DNA of 5,587 nt from Eubacteriales Family XIII. Incertae Sedis bacterium (lineage in GTDB: Bacteria; Bacillota; Clostridia; Peptostreptococcales; Anaerovoracaceae). Under the pieces are notes generated by a model that did no database searches, was not told where the DNA came from, and saw only the letters and a list, made by a program, of their open reading frames with translations. A program made the position numbers and the translations under genes. Below, in pieces: positions 1-5,240 of this stretch (position 1 is the stretch's first letter; every line of letters starts with the position of its first letter). The stretch spans positions 1 through 5,587 of the forward strand of contig JAISGB010000136.1 in NCBI GenBank assembly GCA_031263335.1. The letters are read 5' to 3'.

Positions 1-536
1 GTCACGCTGCCGTGATCGGGCGATACGATCACGACGTTCTTCAACTTCTTGCTTCTGAAATGCTTCACCAAGATCGGCATACCGAGGAGGTGATCCACCG
101 GTATGTTGAAATAGCCCTGTATCTGCGCCGCGTGGAGATCCATGGATACGACGCGGTCCGCGCCCGCCGCGCTCAGCAGGTCCGCAACCAATTTCGCCGT
201 GATGGGATCCCGCGCCTTCGCCTTCCTGTCCTGACGCGCGTATCCGTAATAGGGGATGACCGCGTTGATCCTGCCCGCGGACGCTCGCTTCATCGCGTCG
301 ATGAGGATGAGGAGTTCCATCAGATTGTCGTTGATCGGATTGCAGGTGGGTTGGACGAGAAAGACGTCCACGCCCCGAACCGTTTCCCACAAACTTACGG
401 ATATCTCCCCGTCGCTGAACTTCGTCACGGTGGATTTGCCGAGCGGTTTCCCCATGATGGACGCGATCTCCTCAGAGAGCTCGATGTTCGCGTTGCCCGT
501 AAAGACCTTGAAATCAGTAAACGCTCCGTGTTTCAT
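1..536 (-). CDS. prs: Ribose-phosphate pyrophosphokinase (PRPP synthetase), N-terminal part, cut by window edge
   Basis: Cytoplasmic enzyme that transfers pyrophosphate from ATP to ribose-5-phosphate, giving PRPP for purine, pyrimidine, His, Trp and NAD synthesis. 178 codons are visible; the family is about 315 residues, so the C-terminal half lies beyond base 1. Seen in the translation: FSDGE at residues 40-44, ETVRG at 51-55, IPYYGYARQDRK at 94-105 (ATP-binding loop), DLHAAQIQGYF at 133-143 with the catalytic histidine at about 135, and VSPDHGSV at 171-178 entering the second metal/ribose-phosphate region. The visible part aligns closely with Bacillus Prs as I remember it. The ATG at 536-534 overlaps the glmU stop as ATGA and is preceded by a purine-rich AAAGGAAGGG lying inside the glmU 3' end, so translation is probably coupled to glmU. 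No promoter of its own is visible. Confidence 0.97.
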   Translation of the reverse strand, partial: MKHGAFTDFKVFTGNANIELSEEIASIMGKPLGKSTVTKFSDGEISVSLWETVRGVDVFLVQPTCNPINDNLMELLILIDAMKRASAGRINAVIPYYGYARQDRKAKARDPITAKLVADLLSAAGADRVVSMDLHAAQIQGYFNIPVDHLLGMPILVKHFRSKKLKNVVIVSPDHGSV

Positions 537-1318
537 CTTCCCTTCCTTTCCGTTTTGCTCTTTTCGCGCAGGAGCCCTCTGCGTTTGACCCAACCCTCGA
601 TGACGCGTCCCTTCGGCCTTCCGACGCCGAGGCTGCCCGCGGGGATATCGCAGGTGACGGTCGTCCCTGCGGCGATATACGCGCCGTCGCCCACGCGTAC
701 GGGCGAGATGAGATTGACATTGCAACCGACAAACGCGTCGTCCCCGACGACGGAGCGGTGCTTTTCCCTGCCGTCGTAGTTCACGAACACCACGCCGCAA
801 CCGATGTTCACGTCCTTCCCGATGTCGGCGTCGCCCACGTAGGTCAGATGGGATATCTTCGTATCCTCGCCGACGCGCGCGTTCTTGATCTCCACAAAAT
901 CCCCGATTTTCGCCCGATCCCCCACCTCACTGCCCGGACGCAGATAGGCGAAGGGTCCGATGGAGACGGCCTTGCCCGCAACGCTTTCCTTGAGGACGGA
1001 TTGAAGGACGTCGCTCCCGTCCCCGACGCTCGAATCGATGATCTCGGAATTTTGTCCGATGACGCACCCCGCGCCGATACGCGCGTTCTCGAGAAAGCAA
1101 CCCTGCCCGATGACGCAGTCCGCCCCGATCTCCGTCTCCCCTTCGATCGTCACGCCCGGACCGATGCGGACGCCCGGATCGATGCGGACGTTTTGCGCGA
1201 TGTAGGCCGCGTCGATATCCGCAAACTCGACGCCGCGTTCCGCGTGACGCAGATTGTTCACGCGGTTTTCGTCCTTTTTTCTCTCATAACGCGCGGTGAT
1301 CTCCGCTGCTTGTTCCAT
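533..1318 (-). CDS. glmU: Stand-alone GlmU acetyltransferase (left-handed beta-helix) domain, without uridyltransferase half
   Basis: 261-residue protein matching only the C-terminal half of GlmU, which uses acetyl-CoA to convert glucosamine-1-P to GlcNAc-1-P in the cytoplasm. Residues 1-30 resemble the linker helix at the domain boundary; residues 40-230 are hexapeptide repeats. Against remembered E. coli GlmU numbering (offset 206, no gap from about 333 to 440) the active-site set is conserved: R127 (R333), K145 (K351), H157 (catalytic H363), Y160 (Y366), N171 (N377), N180 (N386), K186 (K392), R234 (R440). Cys199 replaces Ser405, as in Bacillus. The usual N-terminal domain of about 230 residues with LAAGxGTRM is missing; only 270 bases separate this start from the murC stop. 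The frame stays open to 1366, but the ATG at 1318 has an ideal AGGAGG (1325-1330) six bases upstream and is chosen. The stop overlaps the prs start. The domain call is firm; whether the organism makes UDP-GlcNAc with a separate enzyme cannot be seen here. Confidence 0.93.
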   Translation of the reverse strand: MEQAAEITARYERKKDENRVNNLRHAERGVEFADIDAAYIAQNVRIDPGVRIGPGVTIEGETEIGADCVIGQGCFLENARIGAGCVIGQNSEIIDSSVGDGSDVLQSVLKESVAGKAVSIGPFAYLRPGSEVGDRAKIGDFVEIKNARVGEDTKISHLTYVGDADIGKDVNIGCGVVFVNYDGREKHRSVVGDDAFVGCNVNLISPVRVGDGAYIAAGTTVTCDIPAGSLGVGRPKGRVIEGWVKRRGLLREKSKTERKGR

Positions 1319-1323
1319 AGCCG

Positions 1324-1333
1324 CCCTCCTTTT
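1324..1333 (-). promoter_or_regulatory. Strong ribosome binding site of the short glmU
   Basis: Read on the minus strand this is AAAAGGAGGG, five bases before the ATG at 1318. It settles the start of the single-domain GlmU and argues that the gene is naturally short rather than a remnant of a longer reading frame. Confidence 0.85.
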
Positions 1334-1379
1334 CGGAATACCCGCACCAAAAATGTAACTGCGCAACGGTCACGCTATT

Positions 1380-1400
1380 AGCTGCGAGCAACGCGAGTCT
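1380..1400. repeat. 21-bp direct repeat, copy 1
   Basis: Shares 20 of 21 bases with 1449-1469; the core is GCGAGCAACGCGAGTCT. The copies are 69 bases apart within the murC-glmU inverted-repeat element. On the minus strand this copy can form only a 3-bp version of the CGCG-UUGCU-CGCG hairpin, because T1383 replaces the C of copy 2, but its GCAACGC can pair with 1409-1415. Confidence 0.85.
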
Positions 1401-1448
1401 CATTCTATGCGTTGCGTATTCCGGAACCCAAGACCGATTTTGGCTTCC

Positions 1449-1469
1449 AGCCGCGAGCAACGCGAGTCT
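1449..1469. repeat. 21-bp direct repeat, copy 2
   Basis: Second copy of the 21-bp repeat at 1380-1400, with one difference (C1452 for T1383). It lies in the interior loop of the long inverted repeat and on the minus strand forms the hairpin CGCG-UUGCU-CGCG. Confidence 0.85.
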
Positions 1470-1536
1470 ATTCCCAAGCGCACGTACGTCTGTGTACGCT
1501 CCGGAGAGCCAAATTCGGCCTTGAAACCCGGACTCC

Positions 1537-1570
1537 ATCAAAACTATCGCGACCGTTGCTTAGTTTTGAT
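1537..1570. repeat. Perfect 10-bp AT-rich inverted repeat downstream of murC
   Basis: ATCAAAACTA at 1537-1546 is perfectly repeated in reverse as TAGTTTTGAT at 1561-1570, with a 14-base loop. It begins 18 bases after the murC stop on the minus strand. It is not followed by a T-run, so it is a poor intrinsic terminator. Its loop is the outer arm (1551-1559) of the larger element, so the two folds overlap at 1545-1546 and may be alternatives. Confidence 0.7.
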
Positions 1571-1588
1571 TTGACTGTTGAGAGTCGT

Positions 1589-2989
1589 TCATTTCATATA
1601 GGAATCCCTGTCGATCCGCAGGATCATCTCTCCGACCCGATTGATGTCGCCCGCGCCCATCGTGATGATCAGATCCCCTTCCTCGGCGTTGTTCAGCACG
1701 AAACCGGCGATCTGTTCGAACTCGTTGAAATAATACGCTTCCTTCTTCGGGTCCCGCTCCTTGATCTCGGAAACGATGGTCTTGGAACTGATCCGATGGA
1801 TGTTCTTCTCCCGCGCCGCGTAGATCTCGGCCATGACGATCTTGTCAGCCAAGCTCAGCGCCTCCGCGAATTCGTCCTGCAGGGCGAGCGTCCGCGTATA
1901 GGTATGGGGCTGAAAGAGTATCCACAGCGACTTGCAGGGGATATTTCGCGCGGCTCGGATCGTGGCGGCGATCTCCGTGGGATGGTGGGCGTAATCGTCC
2001 ACGATCCGAATCCCGCCCATGGTTTTGCCGAGCACGTCAAAACGCCGTTGCGTCCCCTTGAATGATTCCAAGGTCCGCACGATGTCCGAGGCGCCCACCC
2101 CCATGTCATGACAACAGGCAAAGGCCGCCAAGGCGTTGGATATGTTGTGTTCGCCCGGCACGATCAATTCGATGCGGGCGATCGTCTCGCCGCCGTGTAC
2201 GATGGAGAATGCGGGCATGCCCGCTTCGCCGAACTCGATGTCCCGCGCGCTGTAGTCGCAGTGGTCATGAAACCCAAAGGTGATGATCCGCCGATCCAGA
2301 TCGCGCAGGACGTTGCTGACAAACGGATTGGCGTCAAAGGCCACCACCACGCCGTCCTCCGGCACGAGGCGCGCGAACCGCTTGAACGAACGCGCGATGT
2401 GATAGATGTCGTCGAAATAGTCGAGATGGTCCGAATCGATGTTGAGGATGACGGCGTACCGAGCGGCGAGATTCAGGAAGCTGTCCATGTACTCGCAGGC
2501 CTCGGTGACGAAATACTCGCTCTCGCCCAACCGGACATTGCCCCCGATCTCCGAGAGGTTGCCCCCCACGAGGATGGTCGGGTCGCGATCGCTGTCCTTC
2601 AACACGAGGGCGATCATCGATGTGGTCGTCGTCTTGCCGTGCGTACCGGCGACGGCCACGCTGTACTTCTTGCGTTCCATGAGTTGCCCGAGTATCTGCG
2701 CCCGGCTGACGACGGGAACGCCCCGCGCCTCGGCCTCCGCCAACTCAGGGTTTGCGGAAGCCACGGCGGAGGAATAGACGACGAGATCCGCGTCCCCGAT
2801 ATTCCGCTCCCGATGGCCGAGAAAGACGGGTATGCCCTTCTCGATGAGCCGCGCGGTGATCTCGCTTTCGTGCATGTCCGAACCCGTCACCGCATACCCT
2901 TCGTTGAACAGCACCTCCGCGACAGCGGACAGCCCGATGCCGCCGATACCGATACAGTGAACGTGTTTTACATTGGAAAGGTCGATCAT
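1589..2989 (-). CDS. murC: UDP-N-acetylmuramate--L-alanine ligase
   Basis: Cytoplasmic ATP-dependent ligase that adds L-alanine to UDP-MurNAc, the first amino acid of the peptidoglycan stem peptide. At 466 residues it is full length for the family. Domains in order: an N-terminal Rossmann domain with GIGGIG at 14-19 (UDP-substrate binding); the central ATPase with the P-loop AGTHGKTTT at 114-122, EACEY at 163-167, NIDSDHLDYF at 183-192 and PGEHNISNA at 278-286; and the C-terminal domain with GTQRRFD at 312-318, DDYAHHPTE at 331-339, QPHTYTRT at 360-367 and GAGDI at 445-449. All Mur-ligase signatures expected of MurC (THGKTTT, HNxxNxLA-like, DDYAHHP) are intact. The ATG at 2989 follows GGGAG with a 5-base spacer, and a good promoter lies upstream. 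glmU follows on the same strand after the structured 270-base gap, so the two may share a transcript. Confidence 0.98.
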   Translation of the reverse strand: MIDLSNVKHVHCIGIGGIGLSAVAEVLFNEGYAVTGSDMHESEITARLIEKGIPVFLGHRERNIGDADLVVYSSAVASANPELAEAEARGVPVVSRAQILGQLMERKKYSVAVAGTHGKTTTTSMIALVLKDSDRDPTILVGGNLSEIGGNVRLGESEYFVTEACEYMDSFLNLAARYAVILNIDSDHLDYFDDIYHIARSFKRFARLVPEDGVVVAFDANPFVSNVLRDLDRRIITFGFHDHCDYSARDIEFGEAGMPAFSIVHGGETIARIELIVPGEHNISNALAAFACCHDMGVGASDIVRTLESFKGTQRRFDVLGKTMGGIRIVDDYAHHPTEIAATIRAARNIPCKSLWILFQPHTYTRTLALQDEFAEALSLADKIVMAEIYAAREKNIHRISSKTIVSEIKERDPKKEAYYFNEFEQIAGFVLNNAEEGDLIITMGAGDINRVGEMILRIDRDSYMK

Positions 2990-3046
2990 AAATACTCCCG
3001 TGCCGCGACGCCGCGAATGGCGCTTCCATTGATTTTGACTACTATT

Positions 3047-3075
3047 ATTATACCATAAAAAGCGGGAAGTGAAAA
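3047..3075 (-). promoter_or_regulatory. Sigma-A-type promoter for murC
   Basis: On the minus strand: -35 TTTTCA at 3075-3070 (4 of 6), a 17-base spacer, and a perfect -10 TATAAT at 3052-3047 preceded by TGG, an extended -10. Predicted transcription start is near 3040, giving a leader of about 50 bases to the murC ATG at 2989. Confidence 0.75.
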
Positions 3076-3110
3076 TTTTTCCGAATATTCCGATTTTTTA
3101 AGAATGCCTA

Positions 3111-3139
3111 TTGTAATAGCGCGTTTTCTCATGTATAAT
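3111..3139 (+). promoter_or_regulatory. Sigma-A-type promoter for spoVG
   Basis: -35 TTGTAA at 3111-3116 (4 of 6), a 17-base spacer, and a perfect -10 TATAAT at 3134-3139. The start would be near 3146, giving a leader of about 60 bases. No sigma-H type promoter (AGGA-rich -35 with GAAT) of the kind that drives Bacillus spoVG is evident. The -35 boxes of the murC and spoVG promoters are about 35 bases apart, back to back. Confidence 0.72.
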
Positions 3140-3206
3140 GCAAATGATTACAGCTTATTTGTCGAAAACGGCAATGAGCGAAAACGATGTGGAAAGGAGC
3201 TGAAAG

Positions 3207-3515
3207 ATGGAGATTACCGATGTGCGCATAAGAAAGATCGGCGATGACGGTAAGATGAAAGCAGTTGTCTCCGTCACGTTTGACGATGAATTCGTTGTGC
3301 ATGACATCAAGATCATCGAAGGGCAGAACGGCTTGTTCATCGCGATGCCCAGCCGAAAGATGGGAGAAGGTGATTTTCGGGATATCGCGCATCCGCTGAC
3401 TTCGGAAACGAGAAACCGGATCAAGGATGCGATCTTCGTCAAGTATGAGGATCTGCTCGAGGTGAAGTTCGAAGAGCCGGAACCCGAAGCGTCTGTCGAA
3501 GCGGCCGCTTATTGA
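3207..3515 (+). CDS. spoVG: SpoVG family regulator
   Basis: 102-residue SpoVG protein, the usual family length. SpoVG proteins are small site-specific DNA- and RNA-binding regulators; in Bacillus they affect septation and sporulation, in Staphylococcus capsule and virulence genes, and they also occur in non-spore-formers. The family pattern is clear: [11 protein letters not shown] at 1-11, [15 protein letters not shown] at 28-42, LFIAMPSRK at 43-51, FRDIAHPL at 57-64 and a helical end around 67-80, followed by an acidic, Ala-rich tail (87-101). The ATG at 3207 has AAAGGAG (3193-3199) seven bases upstream. It is transcribed away from murC and towards the 3' end of murA, 91 bases further on. 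In many Bacillota spoVG is codirectional with and just upstream of glmU-prs; here it is reversed and separated from glmU by murC. Its presence alone does not show that the organism sporulates. Confidence 0.96.
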   Translation: MEITDVRIRKIGDDGKMKAVVSVTFDDEFVVHDIKIIEGQNGLFIAMPSRKMGEGDFRDIAHPLTSETRNRIKDAIFVKYEDLLEVKFEEPEPEASVEAAAY

Positions 3516-3606
3516 GAATCGGCTCCATCCGGTCATTCACTCCTTATCACGCGCCCGCATTCCGTCGAACCTGTGGCGCGCACATCGTTCGTGTTGTCCC
3601 CGACGC

Positions 3607-4902
3607 CTATTTTGCGGTGTGGGGCAACCTTTTGATATCAGCCCCCAAGGATGAAAATTTTTCGATGATGTTTGAATAGCCCCGGTCGATGTGATACACG
3701 TCCGAGATCTCCGTCTCCGCTTCGGCCGCCAATCCGGCCAAGATGAGCGCCGCGCCCGCCCGCAGATCGGTCGCGCGCACCTTCGCGCCGCGCAGAATGC
3801 GTCCGCCGGGGACGATCGCCTCGCGCCCTTCTCGCGCCAACGTGACGCCCGCGTTCATCTTGTTCAACTCCGGCACATGCCCGAAGCGGTTTTCAAAGAC
3901 GGTCTCGCGGATGACGCCCGAACCCGACGCCGTCGCGAGAAACGCCATGAACTGAGGTTGGACATCCGTGGGAAATCCCGGATAAGGCAAGGTCTTGATG
4001 TCCGTGGCGGTCAGCATCCTGTCTCCCGACGCGTACACGCGCGTCTCATTCGCCCCGTCTTCGACCGTGACGCCGCATTCCCGCAATTTCGCGATGACGG
4101 GTTTCACATGATCCGAAAGCATGTTGGTCACGGTGATGTCGCCCTTCGTGACGGCGGCCGCCAACAGAAAGGTTGCCGCTTCGATCCGATCGGGGATGAC
4201 CGTATGGTTCGCCCCGTGCAACCGCTCGACGCCTTCGATCTTGACGACATCCGTGCCTGCGCCTTTGATCTTCGCGCCCATCTTGTTCAGGAAATTGGCG
4301 AGATCGACGATCTCCGGCTCCTGCGCCGCGTTCTCGATCAGGGTGACGCCCCGTGAAAGCGCCGCGGCCATGATGATGTTCTCCGTGGCGCCGACGCTGC
4401 GGGTGTCCAAGTATATCTCGACGCCTTTCAGCTCGGAGGTGACGGCCTCCACATAACCGTAGTTCTCTTCATCCTCCATGGATACGATGTCCGCGCCGAG
4501 CGCGCGGAAACCTTTCAGGTGCAGATCGATGGGTCGCTTGCCGATGGCGCAACCGCCCGGGAGCGACACCTTCGCCCTGCCCGTCCGCGCAAGCAGAGGT
4601 CCCATCGCCAGAACCGAAGCGCGCATCTTTTTAACGAGCCCGCAGGGCGCCTCATTGGAGGTGAGTGTTTTCGCGCGCACCTTGATGGATTTGCCCCCTT
4701 TGTCTTCCTCCACAACCGCCCCGAAACTGCGCAGGAGGCGGCACATCACATCCACGTCCTTCAGATCCGGCACGTCCGTTATCTCACAAGCCTCTTCCGT
4801 CAACAAGGTCGCCGCAAGGAGCGGCAGGACGGCGTTCTTCGATCCGCTGACCTCCACCTCTCCCTTGAGCGGCCCCGATTGTCCGATCCGAATAATGCTC
4901 AA
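3607..4902 (-). CDS. murA: UDP-N-acetylglucosamine 1-carboxyvinyltransferase
   Basis: Cytoplasmic enzyme that transfers enolpyruvate from PEP to UDP-GlcNAc, the first committed step of peptidoglycan synthesis and the fosfomycin target. 431 residues, full length for this two-domain inverse alpha/beta barrel. Seen: GSKNA at 20-24 with the catalytic Lys22; LPGGCAIGKRPIDLH at 114-128 with the catalytic, fosfomycin-binding Cys118 present (so no Cys-to-Asp resistance change); R123; PYPGFPTD at 306-313 with the catalytic Asp313; ENRFGH at 337-342; and TDLRAG at 378-383 with Arg381. The start is TTG at 4902, not ATG: this frame matches the family N-terminus (MSIIRIGQSGPLKG), and the GGAGG at 4914-4910 is seven bases upstream. 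An ATG at 4906-4904 is out of frame. The gene has its own promoter and converges on spoVG. Bacillota often carry two MurA paralogues; which one this is cannot be decided here. Confidence 0.97.
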   Translation of the reverse strand: MSIIRIGQSGPLKGEVEVSGSKNAVLPLLAATLLTEEACEITDVPDLKDVDVMCRLLRSFGAVVEEDKGGKSIKVRAKTLTSNEAPCGLVKKMRASVLAMGPLLARTGRAKVSLPGGCAIGKRPIDLHLKGFRALGADIVSMEDEENYGYVEAVTSELKGVEIYLDTRSVGATENIIMAAALSRGVTLIENAAQEPEIVDLANFLNKMGAKIKGAGTDVVKIEGVERLHGANHTVIPDRIEAATFLLAAAVTKGDITVTNMLSDHVKPVIAKLRECGVTVEDGANETRVYASGDRMLTATDIKTLPYPGFPTDVQPQFMAFLATASGSGVIRETVFENRFGHVPELNKMNAGVTLAREGREAIVPGGRILRGAKVRATDLRAGAALILAGLAAEAETEISDVYHIDRGYSNIIEKFSSLGADIKRLPHTAK

Positions 4903-4906
4903 ACAT

Positions 4907-4914
4907 CCTCCTCC
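4907..4914 (-). promoter_or_regulatory. murA ribosome binding site overlapping an out-of-frame ATG
   Basis: On the minus strand GGAGGAGG is followed by ATGTTTG. The in-frame TTG at 4902-4900 is seven bases from the first GGAGG. The ATG at 4906-4904 is only about three bases from it and opens a 40-codon out-of-frame reading frame ending at 4784. Spacing and homology support TTG. Confidence 0.7.
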
Positions 4915-4921
4915 GGCGCGA

Positions 4922-4946
4922 CGCCCGAGCCTTTTGCGGCCCGGCG
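4922..4946. other. GC-rich hairpin in the murA leader, terminator-like on the plus strand
   Basis: On the minus strand the arms 4946-4938 and 4931-4922 pair over nine base pairs (one G-U, one bulged G) around the loop GCAAAA. This lies in the predicted murA 5' untranslated region, about eight bases before the GGAGGAGG. On the plus strand the stem has an A-C mismatch and is followed by GTTTTTAC, so it could act as a weak terminator for transcripts running antisense through murA. Either role is inference. Confidence 0.4.
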
Positions 4947-4966
4947 GTTTTTACAGCGCAGAATTC

Positions 4967-4995
4967 ATTATATACAACCGCCGCCGGCAATTCAA
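4967..4995 (-). promoter_or_regulatory. Sigma-A-type promoter for murA
   Basis: On the minus strand: -35 TTGAAT at 4995-4990 (4 of 6), a 17-base GC-rich spacer, and a perfect -10 TATAAT at 4972-4967. The predicted start is near 4960, giving a leader of about 58 bases that contains the 4922-4946 hairpin. Confidence 0.75.
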
Positions 4996-5053
4996 CGGAA
5001 ATCCTCGAGGCAATGTTTTCTTAGCCTGATTGTAATATCGATTTAATCTGAAT

Positions 5054-5079
5054 TTCAAACCGCGACATTCAAACCGCGA
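5054..5079. repeat. Tandem 12-bp direct repeat TTCAAACCGCGA between divergent promoters
   Basis: Two perfect copies at 5054-5065 and 5068-5079, period 14. They sit about 60 bases upstream of the murA -35 and about 26 bases upstream of the rightward -35 at 5105. They may be an operator for a regulator binding as a direct-repeat dimer. The rest of the 338-base gap between murA and the gene at 5241 holds the two promoters and the leader hairpin; no further gene is seen. Confidence 0.6.
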
Positions 5080-5104
5080 ACGTCGTCTCACGTGCGCGAC
5101 ACGC

Positions 5105-5133
5105 TTGCACTTTTTGTCGCGATGGTTCATAAT
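5105..5133 (+). promoter_or_regulatory. Possible promoter for the membrane-protein gene at 5241
   Basis: -35 TTGCAC at 5105-5110 (3 of 6), a 17-base spacer, and -10 CATAAT at 5128-5133 (5 of 6). The start would be near 5140, leaving a leader of about 100 bases. It is weaker than the other three promoters in the window. Confidence 0.45.
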
Positions 5134-5240
5134 GTAGGTGTTCTTTCGACGTTGTGGCGCGGATATCGCGCGAGGCGTCCATCCCATGGTTTTGAAAAGA
5201 CGGGCAGAGACCCGCGCTACGGAAACGGAGGCAATCACAA

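Larger units (their letters stand above)
1363..1559 (-). repeat. 197-bp nested inverted-repeat element between murC and glmU; candidate structured RNA or MITE-like repeat
   Basis: This fills the murC-glmU gap and has no convincing coding content. The ends are an inverted repeat: GCAACGGTC at 1363-1371 and its complement at 1551-1559, extending to 15 columns (1363-1377 with 1545-1559) with one wobble and one mismatch. Inside is a longer inverted repeat, 1421-1448 against 1503-1531: 22 Watson-Crick pairs, four wobbles, two mismatches and one bulged base. Within that are two small hairpins: 1482-1487 with 1494-1499 (loop of 6) and 1452-1455 with 1461-1464 (loop of 5). A further 7-bp stem pairs 1388-1394 with 1409-1415. 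All six wobble columns are G-U on the minus strand and would be A-C on the plus strand, which favours a folded minus-strand RNA, the direction of murC and glmU. GCAACG or its complement occurs five times. It could be a leader or intergenic mRNA structure, a small RNA, or a dispersed palindromic repeat. No known family is recognised and no clear target-site duplication is seen. Confidence 0.7.

Noticed and set aside
12..779. Long plus-strand open frame (255 codons) opposite prs and glmU
   Set aside because: It is antisense to two clearly recognised genes, has no family resemblance and no ribosome binding site; long antisense frames are common in GC-rich coding DNA.
1334..1380. Separate promoter for glmU-prs just upstream of glmU
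   Set aside because: A TTGCGC followed by a distant GGTATT is the best candidate, and it matches the consensus too poorly to call.
1380..1469. Possible CRISPR array from the 21-bp repeats
   Set aside because: There are only two copies with a 48-base interval, nested in a larger palindrome, and no cas genes are present.
1284..1541. Minus-strand frame of 85 codons containing LLAAGS, which recalls the GlmU nucleotidyltransferase motif
   Set aside because: The true motif is LAAGxGTRM followed by a Lys-containing loop. Here the similarity comes from translating the 21-bp repeats (RLALLAA appears twice), and the frame is not continuous with a nucleotidyltransferase domain.
1363..1559. Calling the palindromic element an insertion sequence or a confirmed MITE
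   Set aside because: It has terminal inverted repeats but no transposase, no clear target-site duplication, and no second copy in the window.
2108..3058. 316-codon plus-strand frame opposite murC
   Set aside because: It lies almost wholly antisense to an intact, full-length murC and continues through the murC promoter; it shows no recognisable motif.
3516..3606. Bidirectional terminator between convergent spoVG and murA
   Set aside because: The only pairing found is GCGCC/GGCGC (3551-3555 / 3575-3579), with a 19-base loop and no T-run on either strand; too weak to call.
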